From: an uncultured Clostridium sp.
Lineage (GTDB): Bacteria; Bacillota; Clostridia; TANB77; CAG-508
Assembly: GCA_900556455.1 (NCBI GenBank)
Contig: USOV01000005.1
Coordinates: forward strand, 1 to 33,115
DNA: 33,115 bases
Direction of reading: 5' to 3'
Shown: piece after piece, positions 16,701-23,259 of the stretch
Position numbering within the stretch: position 1 is the stretch's first letter
Layout: each line of letters starts with the position of its first letter
The notes under the pieces: model-generated
What the model saw: only the letters and a program-made list of their open reading frames with translations
The model's database searches: none
What the model was told of the DNA's origin: nothing
Translations under genes and position numbers: made by a program

Positions 16701-18039
16701 AACATGCTTCATTTAGCATAATATTATCGATTGCATTATTCTTGATTTTTATGTATTTCATGTCTTGTCCACCAATATCAACTATACTTGTTGCATTTGG
16801 TGAAAATATTTTTGCAGCTGTATAATGTGCTATTGTTTCTATTTCATTTAATTCAACATTTAGTCCTGTTTGTATTAGTTTTTCTCCATACCCAGTTGAG
16901 CCACTATAACGAATTATAGCTTCTTTTGGGAGCACTTTGTATAGTTCCTTTAACATTCCAATAACTGTTTGTATTGGCTTTCCTTCATTACTTTTGTATG
17001 AAGAATAAAGTAATGCTCCATTTTCATCTATCAACACTAATTTACTTGTGGTTGAACCTGCATCAATTCCTATAAAGCAATCACCCTCAAAGCCTTTTAA
17101 ATCTCTTTTAGGAACAATATTTTTTGCATGCCTTTGTTTAAATTGTTCATATTCTTCTTCTACTATAAATAATGGTGCTAAACTATCGGCTCTATCATCA
17201 TGATAACTTTTTAACAGTTCTATTTTACTTTTTAATTTTTGAATACTTATTGGATTATAATTCATAGAATCTAATGTTGCTCCTTTTGCAACTAAAAGAT
17301 GTGCATCTTCTGGAATTATTATTTCATCATCTTTTAAATTTAGAGTTTCTATAAATCTTTTTCTAAGTTCTGGTAAGTAACTAAGTGGTCCTCCTAAAAA
17401 AGCTACATTTCCTTTTATTGGTCTTCCACAAGCTAGCCCACTTATTGTTTGGTTCACTACCGCTTGAAAAATAGATGTTGCAATATCTTCTTTTGCAGCA
17501 CCTTCATTTAAAAGTGGTTGTATATCTGTTTTTGCAAATACTCCACATCTAGATGCAATTGGATAAATTGTATTATGATTTTTAGATAATTCATTTAACC
17601 CAAAAGTATCTGTATTCAATAATGTCGCCATTTGGTCCAAAAATGCTCCTGTTCCTCCTGCACATGTTCCATTCATTCTTTGTTCTATTGACTTATCAAA
17701 ATATATTATTTTCGCATCTTCTCCACCAAGTTCTATAACAACATCAGTTCTTGGAATATAATATTCCACTGCTCTTTTGCAAGCAACCACTTCTTGTATA
17801 AATGGTATTCCTAAAAAGTCGGCTACTGCCATTGCTCCTGACCCTGTTAATGCAAGAGTAATATCAAAATTTGTATACTTTTCAGCAATTTCCTCTAAGA
17901 AGTCACATATTGTTTTCCTTGTGTCTGAAAAATGTCTCCTATAATCTTTATATATAATTTCCCTATTTTTGTTCATTACAACTATCTTAACTGTTGTCGA
18001 ACCTACGTCAAGCCCCACATGTAATACGTCTTTTTCCAT
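13747..18039 (-). CDS. Giant 2-hydroxyacyl-CoA dehydratase activase-like fusion protein
   Basis: The protein has 1430 residues. Two BadF/HgdC-type ATPase (ASKHA) domains are in tandem. The first, about 5-265, has VGLDVGSTTVKIVV, ELGGEDAK and the cluster Cys in NGTCAGGTGAFLD. The second, about 320-580, has CFIGIDAGSTTSKLV, DIGGQDMKYIK and EACSSGCGSFMETF. A Cys-rich linker (TRCKGCENHCLLTL) follows, then a DUF2229-type region, and a C-terminal part resembling the dehydratase D-subunit superfamily (MMSQTGGGCRATNYIGFIRKA). The family is widespread in anaerobic Clostridia and is thought to couple ATP hydrolysis to low-potential electron transfer via Fe-S clusters; the actual substrate is unknown. 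AAGGAAGTGATTTT precedes the ATG at 18039. It appears monocistronic. Confidence 0.9.
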   Translation of the reverse strand: MEKDVLHVGLDVGSTTVKIVVMNKNREIIYKDYRRHFSDTRKTICDFLEEIAEKYTNFDITLALTGSGAMAVADFLGIPFIQEVVACKRAVEYYIPRTDVVIELGGEDAKIIYFDKSIEQRMNGTCAGGTGAFLDQMATLLNTDTFGLNELSKNHNTIYPIASRCGVFAKTDIQPLLNEGAAKEDIATSIFQAVVNQTISGLACGRPIKGNVAFLGGPLSYLPELRKRFIETLNLKDDEIIIPEDAHLLVAKGATLDSMNYNPISIQKLKSKIELLKSYHDDRADSLAPLFIVEEEYEQFKQRHAKNIVPKRDLKGFEGDCFIGIDAGSTTSKLVLIDENGALLYSSYKSNEGKPIQTVIGMLKELYKVLPKEAIIRYSGSTGYGEKLIQTGLNVELNEIETIAHYTAAKIFSPNATSIVDIGGQDMKYIKIKNNAIDNIMLNEACSSGCGSFMETFAKSLNIPMQEFVQGAIEARRPVDLGSRCTVFMNSKIKQAQKEGYSVGDISAGLSYSVVKNALQKVMKIRDVESLGDNIVVQGGTFYNDAVLRAFEKIIGKNVIRPDIAGLMGAYGVAYLAKEKYASLDDKEYKSKILRENELDNLKITVMNTRCKGCENHCLLTLNQFSNGKIFVSGNRCEKGAGKDKTKKDLPNLYKYKFERTFGYEPLKEEEATRGTIGILRALNMYEDYPFWFTMFTKLGFRVILSEKSNRKTYEKGIESMPSESVCYPAKLTHGHIIDLIEKGVKDIFYPCMTYSRKEYKDANNKYNCPIVISYSEVLKSNVEELKDINFINPFLPFDKKKLATRLLEVEGLKKYNFTRKELEEAINCAEKEYKQVREDIKNKGQETLKYMEENNLKGIVLAGRPYHVDPEINHGIDTMITSLGLCVLTEDSVAQNVETKRPLRVVDQWVFHSRLYAAADFVGHHDNLELVQLNSFGCGVDAVTTDQVEEILTSFGKMYTLIKIDEVNNLGAIRIRIRSLLASMKKREKLQRKCVGTYVTPRVEFTKKMKKDYTILIPQMAPIHFELLSEALKSEGYKVKLLRDCTSKTVETGLKYVNNDACYPSILTVGQLIEALESGEYDTNKVALMMSQTGGGCRATNYIGFIRKAIKDAGYPNVPVISFNVAGLEKNSGFKITPKLLLKMFKSIVYGDMLQTVFHKNKAYEVNNGESKKLLEKWIEKCKEKTVNSSMKEFNNSLYEIVDDFEKIELDTSVKKPKVGIVGEILIKYHPFGNNFVASLLEREGAEVIIPEFMGFVKYVLANELKKNKYLKTSDVKAKLFKKIIDIVDNIEKDYRNAITGSKKGYFKPSDILELADYAEEILSTGNQTGEGWLLTGEMVEFIKNDVPNIICLQPFACLPNHVVGKGVIKAIRNKYPEANIAPIDYDPGASETNQTNRIKLMMTVAKDNLEKEQENAEETKDKEVVKIN

Positions 18040-18130
18040 AAAATCACTTCCTTTAGGTTCCCTTAATCCGTATTATATATAATAATACAAAATTCGACAA
18101 AATGCAAGGAAAAACCGACTACTTTAAGCT

Positions 18131-18154
18131 GTAAAATTTTAGCACATAAAAAAA
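18131..18154 (-). repeat. 3' partner of the inverted repeat flanking the toxin-antitoxin pair
   Basis: This stretch is complementary to 18697-18720, with 15 exact bases (TTAGCACATAAAAAA read on the plus strand here) plus 7 more (GTAAAAT) after a small mismatch. It lies just beyond the toxin stop. Confidence 0.6.
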
Positions 18155-18169
18155 TATTTTATTTTTCTT

Positions 18170-18457
18170 TTAGTATATCTTTGTCTCTAATTTTGAAATC
18201 TTTCTCGAGTGATGAATAACTCTTAAGATATAAATATTTTTTGAATTAAATGTATAAAGAATTCTATATGATTTATAAATTAACTCTCTCATTTCCTTTG
18301 AATTAAATTCTGGAACATATCTTCCCATACTTGAAAATAGCTTTAGATTTTCGATTCTCCTTAATATATCAGCAATAGTTTTATTAGCATAATATACAGA
18401 GTCTCTTTCTATATAATTTTTTATTTCAGCCAAATCTTTCAATGCCTTCTTTTTCAT
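18170..18457 (-). CDS. RelE/ParE family toxin
   Basis: The protein as called has 95 residues. The family pattern is clear: KKALKDLAEIKNYI (helix 1), ANKTIADILRRIENLKLFSSMGRYVPEF and ELIYKSYRILYTFNSKNIYILRVIHHSRKI, where the basic C-terminal strands carry the usual Arg and His residues. ParE-type members poison gyrase and RelE-type members cleave mRNA; the sequence does not settle which. The first ATG (18457) removes beta-strand 1. The frame is open for ten codons further upstream and would encode a strand-like INIRQIVM, but contains no ATG, GTG or TTG, so either the short form is made or an unusual start is used. It overlaps the upstream antitoxin by 32 bases, as usual for such pairs. Confidence 0.8.
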   Translation of the reverse strand: MKKKALKDLAEIKNYIERDSVYYANKTIADILRRIENLKLFSSMGRYVPEFNSKEMRELIYKSYRILYTFNSKNIYILRVIHHSRKISKLETKIY

Positions 18458-18677
18458 TACTATCTGTCTTATATTTATGGTCTCCTAATAATATATCATA
18501 TGCTTCTTCCCATGGTATTCCTTTTATTCCAGCCTCTTCTTCTTTTAAAGCTAATGTAACTGCTACTATAACATATTCTTCATAAGGTAGATTTGGATCG
18601 TTCTCAATTTTCTCTAATTCTTCATAAGTCATTTTATCGTATTTTTCCACTAATTTAGTTTTTTCTTCTATTCTCAT
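18426..18677 (-). CDS. Probable antitoxin of the ParE-type module
   Basis: The protein has 83 residues, is acidic and mainly helical (EEKTKLVEKYDKMTYEELEKIENDP, then YVIVAVTLALKEEEAG). It has no recognised DNA-binding motif of the ParD or Phd type, so the assignment rests on position. It lies immediately upstream of, and overlapping, a RelE/ParE toxin, with its own strong ribosome binding site (AAGGAGGG) before the ATG at 18677. A consensus promoter with an inverted-repeat operator lies upstream. It probably neutralises the toxin by binding it and may repress the operon. Confidence 0.68.
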   Translation of the reverse strand: MRIEEKTKLVEKYDKMTYEELEKIENDPNLPYEEYVIVAVTLALKEEEAGIKGIPWEEAYDILLGDHKYKTDSNEKEGIERFG

Positions 18678-18696
18678 AATCTGTATTCCCTCCTTA

Positions 18697-18720
18697 TTTT
18701 TTATGTGCTAAGGATTTTAC
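18697..18720 (-). repeat. 5' partner of the inverted repeat flanking the toxin-antitoxin pair
   Basis: This is the counterpart of 18131-18154. It lies in the untranslated leader, directly before the antitoxin ribosome binding site, so the mRNA could fold end to end. Confidence 0.6.
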
Positions 18721-18726
18721 TTTATT

Positions 18727-18767
18727 AGTATATAGCTTTTTATTGTACTTGTCAACTTTTTTGACAA
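18727..18767 (-). promoter_or_regulatory. Promoter and candidate operator of the toxin-antitoxin operon
   Basis: On the minus strand TTGACA (18755-18750) and TATACT (18732-18727) are separated by 17 bases. The inverted repeat TTGTCAA (18749-18755) / TTGACAA (18761-18767), with a five-base spacer, covers the -35 box, as expected for an autoregulatory operator. Confidence 0.65.
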
Positions 18768-18831
18768 TATTTTTCAAGCTTTAATATCTCTTGTTTGACT
18801 AAATCGGTATGGTTATCCTAAAAATAATAAG

Positions 18832-18857
18832 CCAGCATTCTCACTTGAGCTTGCTGG
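18832..18857 (-). terminator. Terminator of dxs
   Basis: CCAGCA (18832-18837) pairs with TGCTGG (18852-18857), with an inner CTCA/TGAG stem. On the minus strand it is followed by TTATTATTTTT. Confidence 0.75.
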
Positions 18858-18865
18858 TTTATTTA

Positions 18866-20722
18866 TTATTTGCATATTTTCTCTGCTATGCTTTTTGTAT
18901 CTGTTTTCATTTCTTTTTCTAGGTCATCTACACTTCCATGTGTTACGAAGCAGTCATCATAGCCAATTGGTATAATCTTTACATTTTCCATATTGCTTCT
19001 ATTTATTAGATCTAAAATATTTGTATATAGTCCTCCGTTTAAGATACCATCTTCCATTGTTACAACTTTTTTTGTTTTTTCTATTGATTTTATTATAGTT
19101 TCTTTATCTAATGGTTTTAAAAATCTTACATTTATTATTTCTGCATCAATATCCTGTTCTTTTAGTATATTTGAAACTTCAATTGCTCTATCTACCATTT
19201 TTCCTATTGCTATTATGCTTATATCTTTTCCTTCTTTTATTAATTCTGATTTTCCCAAAACTATTTTATCATTTTTTTCTATTTTGTTTTTTCCTTCTCC
19301 ACCTCTTGGGTATCTAATTAATACTGGTCCATTAAAGTTTATTCCAAATTCCAACATTTCTTCTAATTCTTTAAAATCCTTTGGTGCCATTATAGTTAAA
19401 TTTGGTATTGCTGATGCAAATGACATATCAAATATTCCATGATGTGTTTCTCCATCATTTCCTACAAGTCCTGCTCTATCTATGCATATTGTAACTGGTA
19501 TGTTTTGAAGAGCAACATCATGTATTAATTGGTCATACCCTCTTTGTAAAAATGAAGAATACAGTGGTAATACTGGCTTTAAACCTGCTTTTGCCATTCC
19601 TGCTACTAATCCTACTGCATGTTGTTCCGCAATTCCCACATCAAAAAATCTATTTGGAAATTCTTTTGCAAATTCCTTCAATCCTGTTCCATCTTTCATT
19701 GCAGCAGTAACTGCAACTATTTTTTCATCTTTTTTTGCAAGTTCTACCAGTTTTTCTCCAAATACTTTTGAATAATCTTTTTTAGATGGTGCTAATTTTT
19801 CTCCTGTTTCTATATTAAATGGAGATATTCCGTGGAATTTATCAGGATTTTCTTCTGCAATTTTATAACCTTTTCCCTTTTTAGTAATTATATGTACAAG
19901 CACTGGTCCTTTTACTTCTTTAGCCATTTTAAGTATATTTTCTAATTTTTCAATATTATGTCCATCTACTGGTCCTAAATAAGTAAATCCTATATCTTCA
20001 AAATACATATTTGGTATAAATATTTGTTTTATTGTTTTCTTTCCTCTTTGTACTAAGTCAACTATTTTTTCTCCAACTTTTGGTATTTTTAAGGTAAATC
20101 TTTTTACTCTGCTATTTGCTTTTGTATAAAATTTTCTTGTCCTTAATTTACTTAAAAATGTAGGTATTCCTCCAACATTTTTAGATATGCTCATTTCATT
20201 ATCATTTAATATTACTATTAATTTTGTCTTACTTGTTCCTGCATCATTTAAAGCTTCTTCAGCCATTCCTCCTGTAAGTGAGCCATCTCCTATTACTGAA
20301 ATTACATTATAGTTTTCTTTCAATAGGTCTCTTGCTCTTGCCATACCTATTCCTACAGATATAGAAGTGCTACTATGTCCTGTATTAAATACATCATATT
20401 CTGATTCGCATGTTTTTGGGAAGCCTGCTAATCCTTTATATTGTCTTAGAGTATCCATTTGGTCTTTTCTCCCTGTAAGGATTTTATGTACATAACTTTG
20501 ATGTCCAACATCCCAAATTATTTTGTCTGTTGGTGTGTTGAATATTGTGTGTAATGCTATTGTAAGTTCTACTACACCTAAATTAGAGGCCAAATGGCCT
20601 CCATTTTTTGATACTATATTTAATATTTTTTGTCTTATTTCTTCTGCTAATTTTTCCTTTTCTTCTATGCTTAGTGTTTTTAGGTCTTTTGGTTCATTTA
20701 TTTTTTCTAATATGTTTTCCAA
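18866..20722 (-). CDS. dxs: 1-deoxy-D-xylulose-5-phosphate synthase
   Basis: This 618-residue thiamine-diphosphate enzyme joins pyruvate and glyceraldehyde 3-phosphate, the first step of the MEP isoprenoid pathway, and also feeds thiamine and pyridoxal synthesis. The TPP-binding motif is VIGDGSLTGGMAEEALNDAG, ending with the downstream NDNEMSISKNVGG. The KFHGISPFN segment and the pyrimidine domain with catalytic Glu in GIAEQHAVGLVAGMAKAG follow, then the C-terminal transketolase domain. Length and order are normal. The start is TTG (20722-20720), with GAGGGATAAAA before it. It appears to be a single gene with a terminator after the stop; a dispersed repeat separates it from spoIIE upstream. 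Confidence 0.97.
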   Translation of the reverse strand: MENILEKINEPKDLKTLSIEEKEKLAEEIRQKILNIVSKNGGHLASNLGVVELTIALHTIFNTPTDKIIWDVGHQSYVHKILTGRKDQMDTLRQYKGLAGFPKTCESEYDVFNTGHSSTSISVGIGMARARDLLKENYNVISVIGDGSLTGGMAEEALNDAGTSKTKLIVILNDNEMSISKNVGGIPTFLSKLRTRKFYTKANSRVKRFTLKIPKVGEKIVDLVQRGKKTIKQIFIPNMYFEDIGFTYLGPVDGHNIEKLENILKMAKEVKGPVLVHIITKKGKGYKIAEENPDKFHGISPFNIETGEKLAPSKKDYSKVFGEKLVELAKKDEKIVAVTAAMKDGTGLKEFAKEFPNRFFDVGIAEQHAVGLVAGMAKAGLKPVLPLYSSFLQRGYDQLIHDVALQNIPVTICIDRAGLVGNDGETHHGIFDMSFASAIPNLTIMAPKDFKELEEMLEFGINFNGPVLIRYPRGGEGKNKIEKNDKIVLGKSELIKEGKDISIIAIGKMVDRAIEVSNILKEQDIDAEIINVRFLKPLDKETIIKSIEKTKKVVTMEDGILNGGLYTNILDLINRSNMENVKIIPIGYDDCFVTHGSVDDLEKEMKTDTKSIAEKICK

Positions 20723-20770
20723 TTTTATCCCTCATTTTTCCTGTGCTTTGTTTTTGCTCCTGTTCAGAAT

Positions 20771-20831
20771 AATCAATTATTACTAGTCGCCGTAAGCGGC
20801 TCCCCCTATACGTTTGCAATATAATTATTTT
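20771..20831 (+). repeat. Dispersed intergenic repeat, copy B
   Basis: In order, it has ATCAATTATTACTA, the hairpin GCCG-taag-CGGC (20789-20800), CCCCCTATA, and CGTTTGCAATA followed by ATTATTTT. Both outer blocks align with copy A (160-226) base for base over most of their length. It lies between spoIIE and dxs. Confidence 0.65.
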
Positions 20832-20844
20832 AGGAAATGTAATC

Positions 20845-23031
20845 TTACAATTTCTTTTCTAATTTTGCAACAATTACCGTCATATCATCTTTTGCTATTC
20901 CTAATCCGTTATCTATTGCTTCTTGCTTTATTATGTTAGCTATTTTTTCTATATCAGTAGTTTCTATATTTTCTAGCAAATTTTTTAGCCATATTTCTTT
21001 ATTTTCATATTCTGTATTTGATTCTAATATTCCGTCTGAGCACATTATTATAATATCTTCTGGCTTTAGGTCTTTATCATATACCACTAAATCTATTTTG
21101 TCTAGTACCCCTGCTGGGAATGATACCGCTTTTACTACTTCTACTTTATTCTTAGATTTTATAAATGTTGGGCATGCTCCATTTTTTACGAACTCAATAT
21201 TTCCATTATTTAAGTCTACAATTGATAAGTCAATTGTTGCATATGTTTCTTCATTTGAATTTATATTTATTGCAGAGTTTATGAGTCCTATTGACACTTC
21301 TTTATCAAATCCATTTGTAAGCATTTTTTTAAGCATACTAATTACTGTATTACTGCTTTTATTTGCTTGCGTTCCTGAACCCATTCCATCGCTTATAGCA
21401 AGCATATATTTTCCATCTTCCAGTTTTACTATAAGATTGTTATCTCCTGAAATTTCACTTTTATTTTTTGTTTCTGTTAAAACAACTTTACTTAGTTTAT
21501 ATTTTTCTTCTTTTTTCTCTTCTTTGCTGTCTCCGTTTTTTTCGTCTATATCTTCAGCAATTGAAGATATTACTTTTGAAACTCCACCAAGTTGTGTTGC
21601 AAGTACTCTTTTATTATTTGCTTCTTTTACCTTCCACAAAATATTTAATTTATGTATTCTATATGTTGCATTTATTACTTTTACAACTTCTGCTATATTT
21701 TGCTTTGCCTCGTCTGTATCTACTGCTATTTTACAATTTTCATTATTTGACAATATATTTATTAAACATTCTTCTGTCATTTCATTATTTTTAATTAGTT
21801 CGTCATAAATATCTTCTGATATATTTTCATTTTCTATTAAATCATCATAAAAAATGTTTTCTTCTAAGTCCTCAAAATTATTACTTAAGTCATCTAAAAA
21901 TAATTCTTTGTTCTCATCTTCTAAGTCCTTTGTTTCTAAAACATCTTTGGCTGATTCATTATAACTATTAGCCATTTGTGCAATAGTTTCAGAAACCCCA
22001 TTTAGTTTTTGAACAGTTTCACCCTCTAATACTCCAGCTGTAACTGGAAAGCATTTTACTTGTGGGATTATATCCTCTATATTTATTTTTACATCTTTTG
22101 GTATGGCTAATAGTCCTAATGATGCAACTAGAATTTCTCTAATTGTAATAATCGGAACTGTATTTCCATTTGCCACATATGTTAAAACTGCATTCCCTAC
22201 ACAAAAGCCAACTATTACTCCTGGTTTTCCAAGTTTATTTAGTAGTCCTGCTATCATTCCAGAAATTGCATAAGCTGCTACTAATATTGGAGAATTTGCT
22301 GTTATTATTCCCAGTACCATTCCTATTGTTATTCCAGAAGTAGCACCTACTAGCATTCCATGTTTCCAGCCCAAGAATAACACTAACATTACGCTTAAAA
22401 TATTTGTAACAGATAATCCCCAAAATTTTAATCCATTTAAAGAAACAAATGCTATTGATACAAGAAGACTTGCCCCCATAACCTCTTCTATTGAAAATGC
22501 TTGTTTTTCTGTATATTCACTTATAACAATTAGTGAATTTGCAAAAATTTTATAAAAGATATATGTAATTAATCCAATTGCCACACTTGTTACTAAATCA
22601 TAAAATAAAAATCCTGTAAAAATCATTTTTAATGCTTGGACAACAAATACTGAAATGAAAACATATCGTCCTAGTTTTTGTTTTTCATTTCTTTCATCTT
22701 CCTCAAAATTCGGTCTTATAATTAATACGAGTCCCATAAATAATATTGAAGTAATTAAAAACGTACCTAAACCACCAAATCCAAATTTTATTAGTGTTCC
22801 AATTGTAACTAATATGTATATTAGTCCTACCGGTTTTCTATTACTACAACACGCAGCAAAAATAGCTAGTCCAAAAGGAGCCCACTCTCCATTAAAGCTT
22901 ACGGTTGATACCATAAAGCTTATTATGTATAGAAAAATATATTTTGCTTGAAATAGGTTTTTTATGTTTAATCTTGATTTTTTTTCTTCATTTATATATT
23001 CTTCTTCATTATTATCTATATTTTGAAACAT
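20845..23031 (-). CDS. spoIIE: Stage II sporulation protein E, membrane PP2C phosphatase
   Basis: The protein has 728 residues. After a charged N-terminus, residues 30-300 contain about ten hydrophobic segments. A central acidic and helical region follows (around 320-500, with many D and E), then a PP2C-type phosphatase domain at about 510-728. Metal-binding Asp motifs of that domain are present: SGDNNLIVKLEDGKYMLAISDGMGSG and the C-terminal CSDGILES and KDDMTVIVAKL. In Bacillus it dephosphorylates SpoIIAA to activate sigma-F in the forespore and takes part in the polar septum. GGGTGG lies before the ATG at 23031. The gene is slightly shorter than the B. subtilis protein. It is flanked by two repeat copies in opposite orientation. 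Confidence 0.93.
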   Translation of the reverse strand: MFQNIDNNEEEYINEEKKSRLNIKNLFQAKYIFLYIISFMVSTVSFNGEWAPFGLAIFAACCSNRKPVGLIYILVTIGTLIKFGFGGLGTFLITSILFMGLVLIIRPNFEEDERNEKQKLGRYVFISVFVVQALKMIFTGFLFYDLVTSVAIGLITYIFYKIFANSLIVISEYTEKQAFSIEEVMGASLLVSIAFVSLNGLKFWGLSVTNILSVMLVLFLGWKHGMLVGATSGITIGMVLGIITANSPILVAAYAISGMIAGLLNKLGKPGVIVGFCVGNAVLTYVANGNTVPIITIREILVASLGLLAIPKDVKINIEDIIPQVKCFPVTAGVLEGETVQKLNGVSETIAQMANSYNESAKDVLETKDLEDENKELFLDDLSNNFEDLEENIFYDDLIENENISEDIYDELIKNNEMTEECLINILSNNENCKIAVDTDEAKQNIAEVVKVINATYRIHKLNILWKVKEANNKRVLATQLGGVSKVISSIAEDIDEKNGDSKEEKKEEKYKLSKVVLTETKNKSEISGDNNLIVKLEDGKYMLAISDGMGSGTQANKSSNTVISMLKKMLTNGFDKEVSIGLINSAININSNEETYATIDLSIVDLNNGNIEFVKNGACPTFIKSKNKVEVVKAVSFPAGVLDKIDLVVYDKDLKPEDIIIMCSDGILESNTEYENKEIWLKNLLENIETTDIEKIANIIKQEAIDNGLGIAKDDMTVIVAKLEKKL

Positions 23032-23090
23032 CCTCTACCACCCTTTTTCTTTTCTAAAATTTTAATTATGGTTTAACGCACTATTTATTA

Positions 23091-23146
23091 AAATATTATA
23101 ATATTGCAACATCCGCCATAAGGTAGGCTGATTAGTAATAAATCTT
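23091..23146 (-). repeat. Dispersed intergenic repeat, copy D (inverted, diverged)
   Basis: Read on the minus strand, the order is TTATTACTA, a GCC...GGC hairpin, then GTTGCAATAT followed by an AT-rich tail, matching the outer blocks of copy B. The middle is diverged. It is in the spoIIE leader. The rest of the 228-base gap (23032-23259) holds nothing I can name; a TTTTGTCGTTTT near 23192-23203 is only a weak Spo0A-box match. Confidence 0.45.
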
Positions 23147-23259
23147 TATCATAATTGCGCGATTATTATTTTACATCTAAATAGCCATTTTTTTTGTCGT
23201 TTTACGTAATCATTCTAGAAAAGTGTTCTACATTTTGTGATAATTTAATATTATATTTT

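Noticed and set aside
20933..21808. A 291-codon plus-strand frame opposite spoIIE
   Set aside because: It is antisense to a well-supported phosphatase gene and its product is a Ser/Phe-rich shadow typical of AT-rich antisense frames. No ribosome binding site was seen.
23192..23203. A possible Spo0A box upstream of spoIIE
   Set aside because: Only a partial match to the consensus core in an AT-rich region; not strong enough to list as a site.
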